64,000 bases of DNA from JAXDBM01 sp963709485 (GCA_963709485.1 CAVPWE010000007.1:248001-312000), one strand, 5' to 3'. Shown: positions 32,225-40,538, counted from the first letter of the stretch. Numbers and translations are program-made. The notes: generated by a model from the letters alone, not told the origin.

Positions 32225-34204
32225 ATGAGCAAAGCGGATAGAACACGCGAGCAACATGTGGATGCGTTGAAGGAAATCACGTCACGGATGATGGTAGCCG
32301 AGGAAACGCTGCGCGCTATCACAAGCGGCGAGGTGGATGCTCTGGTTGTCAAAACAGCGGAAGGAGATCGGGTTTTTACGCTATCGGGCGCTGATCAGCC
32401 TTACAGGGTCATGATCGAAACCATGAACGAAGGGGCCGTCACGCTGGCCGTTGACGGCACGATCCTTTTCTGTAACCGACGTTTTGCAGATCTCGTCAAA
32501 GGATCTCTGGAAAACATCATCGGGGCTTCAATCTTCCAATACATTTCATCAACAGACCTTCCATTATTTGAGGGACTGGTTGCGCAAGATTTGAAGGAGA
32601 ACCGCAGGGTGGAACTGGCCCTACGGACCGGTGATGAAAATTCCGCACCGGCCATGCTTTCCATTAGTCCCCTTCAGATCTCGGATGTGCCCGGTGGCAT
32701 GTGCATGGTGGTTACCGACCTGACGGAGCAAAAGCGAAATGAAGAGATGCTTGCAGAGGAAAAACTGACCAATCAAATCCTTCATCAAGCTGCGGAAATA
32801 TTTGTTCTCTGCGATCACCAGGGCCGTATCATCCGTGCCAGTCAATCGACTGAGAGGCTCTTGGGCAGTATCCCGGTCTTCCGGCAGTTTGACGAGGCAT
32901 TTCACCTCCTCTGCCCCGACGGCACTCCCTTTGCCCTTCTGTCTGCAATGAGTGACAATTTCCGCCATGCGGTTGAGGTTGTCTTTAAGCAGGGGGATCA
33001 CGAGGTTTTATCTTTTCTATTGAGGGCAAACTCACTGACCACGCTTAAAGGTGTCATCGGCATTGTTGTTGTCATGGTGGACATCACCGAGCGCAAGAGA
33101 ATGGAGGAGGCGCTGCAAACAGCCCATGACAAGCTCGAAGGGCAGGTCGAGGAGCGGACAGTCGAGCTTCGGACCGCTCTTGCCGAAGTCAGCACATTAA
33201 AAGAACAGCTCGAGGCCGAGAACATTTACTTCCGTCACAAGAACAGAATGCAGCATCGATTTGAGCATATTCTCGGGCAAAGCGATGGTCTCAAGTATGT
33301 TCTTTATCGAGCGGAACAGGTTGCTCCGATCAATACAACGGTACTCATCCTCGGGGAGACCGGAACGGGAAAGGACCTGATCGCTTTTGCCATCCATGAC
33401 ATGAGTCCGCGTAAGAAACGGTCCCTGATCACGGTCAACTGTGCTACCCTGCCGGGCAATTTGATTGAGAGTGAATTGTTTGGCCGGGAGAAGGGGGCAT
33501 TTACCGGGGCAGATGCCCGGCAGATCGGCCGGTTCGAGATCGCCAACGGTTCCACCCTTTGCCTGGACGAGATCGGGGAACTGCCGCTGGAGCTGCAGGC
33601 CAAGCTGCTCCGGGTGATCCAGCATAACGAGTTTGAGCGCCTGGGATCGTCCCATACCATTAAAGTCGACGTGCGGATCATCGCGACGACCAATCGAGAC
33701 CTTGAGGAAGAGATCCGCAAGGGCCGGTTTCGGCAGGACCTTTACTATCGGCTCAATGTCTTCCCCATCACCGTCCCGCCACTAAGGCAACGGAAGGAAG
33801 ACATTCCGATGATGGTCCAGGCCTTCACAGAGCGATACGCCAGGAAATTGGGCAAACAGATCACATCAATCCCAAAAGAGACCATGAAGGCGCTGCAGGA
33901 TTACCCTTGGCCCGGGAACGTCCGGGAGCTGGAAAGCGTCATTGAACGGGCCGTGATCTTGTGTCCCGGGCCGGTTTTACAACTCACAGATAAACTGGAG
34001 ATTTCGTCTTCCGCACTCTCATCTGCCGTGAAAACATTGGAAGAGGCGGAGCGAAGCCAAATTCTTAAAATCCTTTCAGAAACCCGATGGCGCATCGAGG
34101 GAAAGGATGGCGCTGCGGCGATCTTGGGTATCATCCCAAGCACCTTAAGAGCCAGGATGCATAAGCTCGGAATCGCCCGACCGGCAACCAAAGAAAAAAA
34201 CTAG
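32225..34204 (+). CDS. PAS-containing sigma-54-dependent transcriptional activator
   Basis: A 659-residue bacterial enhancer-binding protein. Two PAS domains (about residues 55-170 and 180-295) precede a short coiled coil (about 295-340) and a complete sigma-54 AAA+ domain: Walker A GETGTGKD near 376-383, the sigma-54-contacting loop GAFTGA near 424-429, Walker B LCLDEIGE near 445. A Fis-type helix-turn-helix ends the protein (AAAILGIIPSTLRARMHKLG, about residues 632-651). There is no receiver domain, so activity is probably set by PAS ligands, redox state or protein partners such as KaiB or KaiC. Fourth gene of the kai operon. Its stop lies 26 bp before an upstream-palindrome copy at 34231, making it the leading candidate for recognising that repeat. 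Confidence 0.92.
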   Translation: MSKADRTREQHVDALKEITSRMMVAEETLRAITSGEVDALVVKTAEGDRVFTLSGADQPYRVMIETMNEGAVTLAVDGTILFCNRRFADLVKGSLENIIGASIFQYISSTDLPLFEGLVAQDLKENRRVELALRTGDENSAPAMLSISPLQISDVPGGMCMVVTDLTEQKRNEEMLAEEKLTNQILHQAAEIFVLCDHQGRIIRASQSTERLLGSIPVFRQFDEAFHLLCPDGTPFALLSAMSDNFRHAVEVVFKQGDHEVLSFLLRANSLTTLKGVIGIVVVMVDITERKRMEEALQTAHDKLEGQVEERTVELRTALAEVSTLKEQLEAENIYFRHKNRMQHRFEHILGQSDGLKYVLYRAEQVAPINTTVLILGETGTGKDLIAFAIHDMSPRKKRSLITVNCATLPGNLIESELFGREKGAFTGADARQIGRFEIANGSTLCLDEIGELPLELQAKLLRVIQHNEFERLGSSHTIKVDVRIIATTNRDLEEEIRKGRFRQDLYYRLNVFPITVPPLRQRKEDIPMMVQAFTERYARKLGKQITSIPKETMKALQDYPWPGNVRELESVIERAVILCPGPVLQLTDKLEISSSALSSAVKTLEEAERSQILKILSETRWRIEGKDGAAAILGIIPSTLRARMHKLGIARPATKEKN

Positions 34205-34379
34205 ACGGCCTACCTCCCTTCCAAGGTCTCCCTCAACATCTTGAGGTTCCACCAAATATCGAGGCCAAACGAGTCATTTCATGCTTTTCCGCTGCTCTCT
34301 CCTCTTAATCTAACCCATAGTTATTAAAGCGTGAATTCAACTTCCTCCCTTTTCTTCAACGATTGGCAGGCAAATTGCT
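34205..34379 (+). promoter_or_regulatory. Sigma-54 promoter with upstream palindromes (repeat copy 5)
   Basis: CCTCAACATCTTGAGG at 34231-34246 is followed by CCACCAAATATCGAGG. TGGCAGGCAAATTGCT lies at 34364-34379. Predicted start is about 34390, two bases before the ABM ATG. Nearly identical to copy 1, including the downstream gene. Confidence 0.82.
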
Positions 34380-34391
34380 TTTACAGTTCCC

Positions 34392-34709
34392 ATGATCCTT
34401 TCAATCATACGAATGAAAGTTATTCCTGCAAAACGCGTGGAGCTGTCACAGACGATTGCTTCATTGTGCGGATCCATAAGGATGGAGAAGGGATGCCGGA
34501 GTTGCGATTTCTGCCAGGGTCTGGAAAATGAAAATCGATTCTTTCTTCTCGAAGATTGGGATACTCGGGAAAACCTCATGGCCCATCTGAGGTCGGATCA
34601 TTTCAGAGTGCTCCGGGGGGCGATGAACCTTCTTGAAGAGCCCTATGAAATGATGTTCCACAAGGTTTTCCACCCGAAAAAGATGGGGGAGATTGAATGG
34701 ACAGATTAA
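34392..34709 (+). CDS. ABM-fold protein, paralogue of 374-679
   Basis: A 105-residue ABM-superfamily protein, almost identical to that at 374 apart from a few substitutions (such as Ala for Gly in IPAKRVEL and Ser for Arg in GCRSCDF) and a different C-terminus (KKMGEIEWTD). Same unusual start two bases downstream of the predicted transcription start. The pair shows that promoter and gene were duplicated together, with the coding sequence retained, which argues that both products are used. Confidence 0.75.
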   Translation: MILSIIRMKVIPAKRVELSQTIASLCGSIRMEKGCRSCDFCQGLENENRFFLLEDWDTRENLMAHLRSDHFRVLRGAMNLLEEPYEMMFHKVFHPKKMGEIEWTD

Positions 34710-34714
34710 TATTT

Positions 34715-34893
34715 ATGAAATGTCTGCGCTGCAGGGGCGCCATGACCTATGACAAATTTTACGGCCCCGGTGAACAATTTTGGGGAGGAAATGTTTGATC
34801 TGCGGGGAGGAGGTTGTTGACCCGGTGATTCTGGAAAATCGGCAAAGGATGAGAGCGGGCGAGGGAATAAACGTTCGAAGGGTAGGGAGGTAA
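34715..34893 (+). pseudogene. Small zinc-ribbon protein gene, frameshifted
   Basis: The frame from ATG 34715 reads MKCLRCRGAMTYDKFYGPGE then QFWGGNV and stops. The continuation RKCLICGEEVVDPVILENRQ lies in the next frame up to TAA 34893. Together they form a two-CxxC zinc ribbon of about 58 residues of a type seen in Deltaproteobacteria. A one-base indel near 34775-34785 splits it. If the sequence is an assembly error the gene could be intact. Confidence 0.6.
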
Positions 34894-34996
34894 AGGAGCG
34901 ATGCAATAAAAGTCAGTCGCGTCAAAGCGAGTGCTGAGCAGACCAAACTGACATTCAGCAAACATTGAATATAAAGCAGAAATGAGAGGAACGGAA

Positions 34997-35179
34997 ATGG
35001 ACCACAATTCTACAGATCAAAATTGGCAAAAACTACAGGACCGTATCGATCAAAAGTTCGGCAGATACCTCAGGGATAGTCTGGACCTGATCGAGCATAA
35101 GCCCCGGAATCCAGTTTACCTGTTGCCGATGTCCATGGATGACAGGAAAGGCCATCCGGCGGCATTGCGAGCCAAGTAG
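34997..35179 (+). CDS. Small hypothetical protein, 60 residues
   Basis: A charged 60-residue protein (MDHNSTDQNWQKLQDRIDQK start) with a predicted helix in its first half and a PVYLLPMSMDD segment later. No family recognised. ATG 34997 is preceded by GAGAGGAACGGAA; the reading frame also has ATG at 34982. Retained because it follows the promoter-5 genes in the same orientation with a plausible ribosome site. Confidence 0.35.
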   Translation: MDHNSTDQNWQKLQDRIDQKFGRYLRDSLDLIEHKPRNPVYLLPMSMDDRKGHPAALRAK

Positions 35180-35291
35180 AAAACGGTATGTCGCACAGCT
35201 TCTCCTGCGCAAAGGGTGTTTTGCTCCCGGAGCGATGATAACAACAGACAGGCGTGATTAGATATTCATGCTGATTCGGAAGGGCAAATAA

Positions 35292-35648
35292 ATGTTGGCA
35301 TCTCAGATGATCTGCATGCCATGCGGATACCAGGGTTCGATCGATACGCAAGGCGCATCCATCGGCAATTCGCGGTCGGACGCTTTTAGATATTTGGGAC
35401 ATAACCCGTTTTCGGGCGCAATGCACTATCAGTGTCCTGAGTGTAACTCCTGTCTGAATGTCGATCCTATGGATATTTTCAAAATGGATCCTGCGCGAGG
35501 ACAACTCAGCGCGGGCCTTCTGGAAAAGGATCCATACAGTTTTTCGGTGGATACCGTCGACTTTCTCTGGCAGTTGCCCGGTACGATCAAAGACGGAGTA
35601 CTCGGGCTGACAAGATATATCAGCAAGAATCTCGGCCGCATTTTATAG
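35292..35648 (+). CDS. Hypothetical protein with two CxxC pairs
   Basis: A 118-residue protein. CMPCGYQG near residues 8-15 and CPECNSC near 48-54 probably form a zinc ribbon. The C-terminal third (FLWQLPGTIKDGVLGLTRYI) is amphipathic and could attach to membranes. No family recognised. The ribosome site is weak (GGAAGGGCAAATAA). The 112-base gap before it shows nothing. Confidence 0.45.
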   Translation: MLASQMICMPCGYQGSIDTQGASIGNSRSDAFRYLGHNPFSGAMHYQCPECNSCLNVDPMDIFKMDPARGQLSAGLLEKDPYSFSVDTVDFLWQLPGTIKDGVLGLTRYISKNLGRIL

Positions 35649-35754
35649 AATATTCGATCTTGTTGATCCATAATTTTCATAAAAAAGCCTTTATCGCCAT
35701 CTCTGAGAAGGAATCGCACCATGCATGTCAACGAGAGAGAAAGGGAGGCCGGAG

Positions 35755-35991
35755 ATGAAATGGAAGATATTCCGGATAATGCTCCTTGTTTTGATTTTCA
35801 CCCCTGTCACAACCCTGACGATGTTGAACCCGCCCATGCAGCATCCGGGAAAGTTCAGCTCCTTCAAGCAGATGATGCGATATTACCGGAGCATCAAAAA
35901 GGATGGCCTGGAGAGGCACATAACACCCACCGAGCGAGGTCGTGGCAAGGACATGTCTTTGGGACGGAATGGACCGAAGGTCCGATTGTAA
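35755..35991 (+). CDS. Small membrane-anchored basic protein
   Basis: A 78-residue protein with an N-terminal hydrophobic helix (IFRIMLLVLIFTPVTTLTML) followed by a basic tail. GGGAGGCCGGAG gives a good ribosome site for ATG 35755. An overlapping frame starting 35721 is less likely. Function unknown. Lies upstream of the HATPase-like gene. Confidence 0.45.
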   Translation: MKWKIFRIMLLVLIFTPVTTLTMLNPPMQHPGKFSSFKQMMRYYRSIKKDGLERHITPTERGRGKDMSLGRNGPKVRL

Positions 35992-36046
35992 TGGTATAAG
36001 TTCAGAAAAAGATTGGTCAAGTCAAGAAGGCTCTTGGAGGTGTAAA

Positions 36047-36637
36047 ATGCGAGGGAGTGTTCAAAAACAGCCCCGGATTAAGATCCTCCCTGTCCTGAGA
36101 ATTAATGAGAAGCTCAGATTGCGGGAGGCGGACATCGAAGATGTTGTGAAAACGGTGCAGGGTGTCATGCCACAGCATGTTTACGGGGATATTGATATAA
36201 CCATAACGCTCTTGGAAAAAAACCTGAAGATCATGGCAGACATGGCCATTATGAAGGAAGCCTTGACACATCTTCTCAGAAATACATTGCCCGGTTGTGG
36301 CAATTTCCCACTGTCGATCAATCAGGTCCATTTTGAAATCGAATCTCTGCTCAATGGCAACGACTCTATCGTAGGCGCATGCGCTTTCATTTCCCTTGAA
36401 GCAATAGGTACATACATGTGTGTTGATGAGAAGATAAAGGAGAAAATACTTGAGCCCTTCTTTACCACAAAAACAGAGGGCAATGGTCTGAGTCTCGCCA
36501 TGGCTTATCGCACTGTCAGGCAGCGTTTCGAGCGAAATAAAGTAAAAAGCCGAGCGGGACAGTTCAAAGAAGCCAACATATATCTTCCGCTTACCCGATT
36601 GGAAATGGTGAGTATGATGTCAATACCGGTAGGGTAA
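36047..36637 (+). CDS. Orphan HATPase-like protein without a phosphoacceptor domain
   Basis: A 196-residue protein resembling the ATP-binding domain of two-component histidine kinases. ADMAIMKEALTHLLRNTLPG corresponds to the N-box region, although the usual Asn is replaced, and KILEPFFTTKTEGNGLSLAM resembles the F- and G2-box region near residues 131-150. No DHp helix with phosphoacceptor His precedes it, and the G1 box is not clear, so it is probably not an active kinase. TTGGAGGTGTAAA supports ATG 36047. A broken paralogue lies at 12187-14831. It might act as an anti-sigma or partner-switch-like regulator, but this is only inference. Confidence 0.5.
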   Translation: MRGSVQKQPRIKILPVLRINEKLRLREADIEDVVKTVQGVMPQHVYGDIDITITLLEKNLKIMADMAIMKEALTHLLRNTLPGCGNFPLSINQVHFEIESLLNGNDSIVGACAFISLEAIGTYMCVDEKIKEKILEPFFTTKTEGNGLSLAMAYRTVRQRFERNKVKSRAGQFKEANIYLPLTRLEMVSMMSIPVG

Positions 36638-36695
36638 ACCTTTGCTATCAACGTCAAGGTTTAGGACAGACAATTCAAGATAAAGGAGACGGAAC

Positions 36696-37151
36696 ATGGA
36701 TTTTATGAAACATATTCTTGTTGTCAGCTGGTTGACAAAACATTGTGACAAAACGATACAGATTGGAATTTCACTGGCCCAAAAATATAAAGCCGGACTT
36801 TCTGTTATTCACGTGATTGATACAACATGGCTTAAGGGTTGGAGCATACCCATGGTGTCCATTGAGCAAGAACATAAAAAGGATATGGAAAAGCGTAAAG
36901 CAGAATTGCATGAAATTATAAATGCAGAAAAAATGAATGGCATGGAGATTAAAGAATTTATCAGGGAAGGTGTCTCATCCGAAATCATCATGAAACTCAT
37001 AGAAGAAGAGAACTTTGATTTGCTTATCCTCCGTAGCCACGCAGAAAGCCGTCTGGAACGCATGCTTGTGGGGGGAAGTAATGATGAAATCATCAGAGCA
37101 ATGCCCTGTTCTGTTTTTCTGGTAAAACAAGAAGTATGCATGGTGGATTAA
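36696..37151 (+). CDS. Universal stress protein (UspA family)
   Basis: A 151-residue UspA-fold protein: MKHILVVSWLTKHCDKTIQI, a strand SVIHVIDTT, and the ILRSHAESRLERMLVGGSND segment in place of the usual G-x2-G-x9-G(S/T) nucleotide-binding loop. The first glycine positions are changed, so ATP binding is uncertain. AAAGGAGACGGAAC is a good ribosome site. It closes the promoter-5 gene group. Confidence 0.85.
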   Translation: MDFMKHILVVSWLTKHCDKTIQIGISLAQKYKAGLSVIHVIDTTWLKGWSIPMVSIEQEHKKDMEKRKAELHEIINAEKMNGMEIKEFIREGVSSEIIMKLIEEENFDLLILRSHAESRLERMLVGGSNDEIIRAMPCSVFLVKQEVCMVD

Positions 37152-37179
37152 ATCTTCTATTGGGACCGCCTGAAATCAT

Positions 37180-37345
37180 CCTCTCTTTAAAGTATCCCTC
37201 ACCATCTTGAGGCTCCACCAAATATTGAGGCCAAACGGGGCATTTCAGGTTAGTCCGCCGCTCTCTCCTGTTAATCTAATTCCCTGTTATTAAAGAGTGA
37301 TTTCAAAATTCTCCTTTTTATTCAGCTCTTGGCAGGCCACTTGCA
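37180..37345 (+). promoter_or_regulatory. Sigma-54 promoter with upstream palindromes (repeat copy 6)
   Basis: CCTCACCATCTTGAGG at 37197-37212 is followed by CCACCAAATATTGAGG. TGGCAGGCCACTTGCA lies at 37330-37345. Predicted start is about 37356. The original ABM ATG is ATA here; a different ATG at 37364 opens a frame that fuses to the small peptide at 37436. Confidence 0.8.
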
Positions 37346-37435
37346 ATTACAATTGTCATAATCATGGTCATCTCACCCAAGATCAACTTGGAGGTTGAAG
37401 ATGATCCGATCACGCGAAAGAGAGGAGAAACGGAC

Positions 37436-37510
37436 ATGAACAGTATATTTTACATCATTGGCGTTGTTGTTGTTGTGATTTTCATAGCAGGCTTTTTCGG
37501 ACTGAGGTAG
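37436..37510 (+). CDS. 24-residue single-pass membrane peptide
   Basis: Encodes a 24-residue peptide (MNSIFYIIGVVVVVIFIAGF, ending FGLR) that is one membrane helix. AGAGAGGAGAAACGGAC gives a strong ribosome site. Similar short peptides accompany CsbD/DUF3309-type genes in other proteobacteria. An in-frame ATG at 37364, eight bases after the predicted transcription start, would add 24 hydrophilic residues; the internal start is preferred because of its ribosome site. Confidence 0.6.
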   Translation: MNSIFYIIGVVVVVIFIAGFFGLR

Positions 37511-37536
37511 TCCCGGCCTCAGCATGACCCGGATTA

Positions 37537-37983
37537 TTGCCGCCGCGCAACGAAAAAAAGCATCAACCCGTACATCGGGAGAAAACGGTCCACTCGACTC
37601 AGTTTGAAGTATTCAAAGAGTTCGGTGCGTTTTGCGAAGATAGGGATGCGGTGGTTGACGGCAATCCGGTCAGTTCCCTAGAAGAGGCCATTGCATCTCT
37701 GCATTCCAATGTTTGCGTGAGTTTGCGCACTAATGAAAAATCACGGGAGCCTGCCATGAAGGAACAGATGAAAGAGCTGCAAAAACTCAAAGGGATAGGG
37801 GAAGTCCTGTCACGGCGCCTGGTCGAATCCAGCTATGACACAATTGCCAAGGTGGCTGCTGCAGAAAAAAAAGGGTTGGAGAGAATAGCGGGGATGAATC
37901 CGCAAAAAGTGCGGTCTGTCGTAACCCAGGCAAGGGAGATGACGGGCGAAGCTGAGAAAAGCCGGCACACATGGCTGAGGTGA
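37537..37983 (+). CDS. Helix-hairpin-helix protein
   Basis: A protein of up to 148 residues. The C-terminal half, LQKLKGIGEVLSRRLVESSY and LERIAGMNPQKVRSVVTQAR, contains tandem helix-hairpin-helix motifs (GIG and GMN hairpins) typical of non-specific DNA binding. The N-terminal half is not recognised. The only full-length start is TTG 37537 without a clear ribosome site; ATG 37756 (MKEQMKELQKLKG) would give a compact HhH-only protein and may be the true start. Gene 2 after promoter copy 6. Confidence 0.55.
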   Translation: MPPRNEKKHQPVHREKTVHSTQFEVFKEFGAFCEDRDAVVDGNPVSSLEEAIASLHSNVCVSLRTNEKSREPAMKEQMKELQKLKGIGEVLSRRLVESSYDTIAKVAAAEKKGLERIAGMNPQKVRSVVTQAREMTGEAEKSRHTWLR

Positions 37984-38009
37984 GGCCTCAGACCGAGGGG
38001 AGGATGCAA

Positions 38010-38204
38010 ATGAAGAAATTTGTTCAAGGCATCATCACAGCTTTGATGATGATCGTCCTGATGTTGGGGCTGTCGGGTTGCACGAAAGAGGGCCCGGTCG
38101 AGAAAGCCGGCAAGAAAGTCGACAAGGCTGTAGAAAAAGCCGGAGATCAGATCGACAGGACGAGCGAGAAAGTGAAGGACGCCGTAAAAGACGTCAGGAA
38201 GTGA
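38010..38204 (+). CDS. Small helical lipoprotein
   Basis: A 64-residue lipoprotein: signal MKKFVQGIITALMMIVLMLG with lipobox LSGC, then a Lys/Glu/Asp/Ala-rich helix with KKVDKAVEKAGDQIDRTSEK heptad character. Similar to short alanine/lysine-rich entericidin-like or Lpp-like stress lipoproteins, without firm assignment. ATG 38010 follows GAGGGGAGG. A GC-rich hairpin (38210-38227) begins six bases after the stop. Confidence 0.65.
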   Translation: MKKFVQGIITALMMIVLMLGLSGCTKEGPVEKAGKKVDKAVEKAGDQIDRTSEKVKDAVKDVRK

Positions 38205-38281
38205 TACTCCCCCGGCAGGAGCCGGGGCATCTTTGGGCTTCAAGCGTAAATCTGTTTGAGCCCTCCGGGCAGCCGCTTCAT

Positions 38282-38305
38282 CTCCAGACAGCAGTCTGGA
38301 GTTTT
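38282..38305 (+). terminator. Putative rho-independent terminator
   Basis: CTCCAGAC, loop AGCA, GTCTGGAG, then TTTT. It follows the lipoprotein gene and an earlier hairpin CCCCGGC-AGGA-GCCGGGG (38210-38227) without a T-run. The bases to 38449 include a 47-codon basic frame of no recognised kind. Confidence 0.5.
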
Positions 38306-38522
38306 ATGCGGCTGAATAATGAAAGGAGAGACAGACTGCACAACGAGAGGTTAATCGAGAGCTGTCCGGCGAAATTCTGGAGCAAGCGGACGAGACGTCG
38401 TATCCCTCTTCAACTTGATTTCGACAAACGGACGAAGGCGGGCAAGTAAGATCAATTCACGAACCTCTACCCAGGGCAAGGCCTTGGACAGAGGACAGTC
38501 TTTAATTAAAGGAGAATGAAAG

Positions 38523-38801
38523 ATGGAACCGAAACAGTTTGCGAAACAGATGATTCAATTCAACAAGACAGCATTTGACAACACCTTCAATGCCATGACG
38601 GTGCTTCAGGAGCAGACGGAGAAGATGGTGAACGGTTTCATGGAGCAGGGCACCTGGATGCCGGCGGAGGGCAAGAAGGCCGTTTATGACTGGATCAAGG
38701 CCTGCAAGCGGGGCCGAGAGGATTACAAGGCCACGGTGGAGGACAACTACAAGAAGGTGGAGGAGTTTTTTGCCGGCTTTGACAAGGGCAAGAACGCGTA
38801 A
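38523..38801 (+). CDS. Phasin-like protein
   Basis: A 92-residue helical protein with the layout of short phasin-family proteins: KQMIQFNKTAFDNTFNAMTV, a hydrophobic face with MVNGFMEQGTWMP, then a basic Lys/Tyr-rich end (KRGREDYKATVEDNYKKVEE). Phasins coat polyhydroxyalkanoate granules or act as stress chaperones; no pha genes are in view. AAAGGAGAATGAAAG is the ribosome site, and a terminator follows at 38858. Confidence 0.6.
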   Translation: MEPKQFAKQMIQFNKTAFDNTFNAMTVLQEQTEKMVNGFMEQGTWMPAEGKKAVYDWIKACKRGREDYKATVEDNYKKVEEFFAGFDKGKNA

Positions 38802-38857
38802 GCCGGAATAGGAACAGCGTGTTTCTCAAATAATTTCTTTTACCTTGAGAAGAGAAA

Positions 38858-38887
38858 GCAGGGCCACTTCTGGCACTGCTTTTTTTA
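38858..38887 (+). terminator. Rho-independent terminator after the phasin-like gene
   Basis: AGCAGGGCCA, loop CTTC, TGGCACTGCT with one mismatch, followed by seven T. Placed 57 bp after the stop. Confidence 0.75.
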
Positions 38888-39146
38888 ACTGTCCTGACCT
38901 ATATTTGACTCGACAGACAGCGTTCAATAATCTTTTGCCTCGATTATCGCTAACAGGTACAAAGCTACATCGACAGACATTTGTAAAAAATGAGAATTAC
39001 TGGATGATAGTTATAAGGACGTGAGAACTTGGATGCCATTCCCAGGGAAACGAAAGTATTTCCTGTTATGTTGTTTTTTAATTTTATTTAATTTCCACAA
39101 TGTTTACAACCTCACCCACACCTTACAATTGGAAATAATCAAAACG

Positions 39147-39395
39147 CTACCCGATTTGGTGGGGCACCATTCCACCTCCGGTCAAAGCCTTTTTGTCGGA
39201 ACATGATTTCTCGGGAAAAACCATTGTGCCGTTTGCACGCATGGCGGAAGCAGTTTGGGACGAAGTGTTACGGCTGTTTCAGAACTTTGCCCGAAATCAA
39301 CTGTTCTGGATGGTATGGCATTTTGGGGAAGAAATGCAAAAACCGCACAAAACGAGGTATCTGAGTGGCTGCGAAAAATTAAAATCACTCAATGA
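39147..39395 (+). pseudogene. C-terminal flavodoxin fragment, frameshifted
   Basis: The frame YPIWWGTIPPPVKAFLSEHD then FSGKTIVPF matches the second half of flavodoxins (flavodoxin_4 type). Near 39233 it shifts to another frame reading CTHGGSSLGRSVTAVSELCP, the normal continuation, and ends SEWLRKIKITQ at 39395. The N-terminal FMN-binding half is missing. Flavodoxin and aldo/keto reductase genes are often neighbours, which fits the gene at 39549. The bases 38888-39146 and 39396-39540 show no other recognisable gene. Confidence 0.75.
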
Positions 39396-39548
39396 GAAAG
39401 TCGACGGTCTTTGATGGCGTTAGCCCCGCCGGAAATGCTGCCGGTTCTCTTCAACTCAAGTCCATAGAACCGCTGAAAAAAGACGTGCTCCGGATTCGAT
39501 ACGAAGTGGTTCAGTCCTAAACAGTCAGAAGAAAGATAGGAGGAAAAA

Positions 39549-40538
39549 ATGCAAAAGCGTAAACTGGGAAAAAGCGGACTGGAAGTTTCGGCTCTCGGGT
39601 TCGGCTGCATGGGAATGAGCTTCGGCTATGGCCCTCCAAAGGACAAGAAAGAGATGACTTCGATTCTGAGGGACGCTGTTGAACAAGGAGTGACCTTCTT
39701 CGACACGGCGGAAGTTTATGGTCCTTACATCAACGAAGAACTCGTTGGCGAGGCTCTTGCTCCTTTCCGTGGAAAAGTCGTCCTCGCGACGAAATTCGGT
39801 TTTAAACCAGACGCCGGCGGAAAATGGACCGACCTCGATAGCCGCCCGGAACATATTAAAGAAGTCGCTGAAACCTCACTGAAGCGTCTAAAGGTCGACG
39901 CGATTGATCTCTTTTACCAACACCGGGTTGATCCTCAAGTGCCAATCGAAGATGTTGCCGGCGCGGTCAAGGACCTCATCAAAGAAGGTAAGGTTAAGCA
40001 CTTCGGTCTTTCAGAGGCCGGTGTAAAAACGATTCGTCGTGCACATGCAGTTCAGCCGGTGACGGCCCTTCAGAGCGAGTATTCGCTATGGTGGAGAGAG
40101 CCTGAGGATCAGATCATCCCAACGCTTGAAGAGCTCGGGATCGGGTTAGTCCCCTTTAGCCCCCTCGGCAAAGGATTTCTGACAGGTAAGATCGCTGCGA
40201 AGACTAAATTCGATCGCACTGACTTCCGCAGCATCGTTCCACGCTTCACAACAGACAATCTTGAGGCGAATCAGGCTTTTGTCGATCTCTTGGAAAAAGT
40301 CGCAAAAGATAAAAATGCAACACCCGCGCAGATTGCCCTCGTATGGCTACTTGCCCAGAAGCCGTGGATTGTGCCGATTCCAGGTACGACCAGATTAGAA
40401 CGCATGATCGAGAATAATAAAGCGGCTCAAGTTGAATTGACACCAAGTGATCTAAGCGAAATCGAAACTGCTGCATCGAAGATAACAGCCAAGGGAGATC
40501 GCTATCCTAAACACTTACAACGAAAGATCGATCGATAA
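39549..40538 (+). CDS. Aldo/keto reductase
   Basis: A 329-residue NAD(P)H-dependent oxidoreductase of the aldo/keto reductase superfamily (AKR13-like or YajO-like group). The catalytic Asp52 and Tyr57 lie in FFDTAEVYGPYINEELVGEA, the Lys in VVLATKFGF near 82, and the His in DLFYQHRVDP near 123. The coenzyme-binding end PGTTRLERMIENNKA is present. AGGAGGAAAAA precedes the ATG. Substrate cannot be predicted. No sigma-54 repeat upstream; it follows the flavodoxin relic. Confidence 0.95.
   Translation: MQKRKLGKSGLEVSALGFGCMGMSFGYGPPKDKKEMTSILRDAVEQGVTFFDTAEVYGPYINEELVGEALAPFRGKVVLATKFGFKPDAGGKWTDLDSRPEHIKEVAETSLKRLKVDAIDLFYQHRVDPQVPIEDVAGAVKDLIKEGKVKHFGLSEAGVKTIRRAHAVQPVTALQSEYSLWWREPEDQIIPTLEELGIGLVPFSPLGKGFLTGKIAAKTKFDRTDFRSIVPRFTTDNLEANQAFVDLLEKVAKDKNATPAQIALVWLLAQKPWIVPIPGTTRLERMIENNKAAQVELTPSDLSEIETAASKITAKGDRYPKHLQRKIDR

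Noticed and set aside
39021..39206. 61-codon hydrophobic ORF
   Set aside because: Partly overlaps the flavodoxin relic in another frame and lacks a ribosome site.
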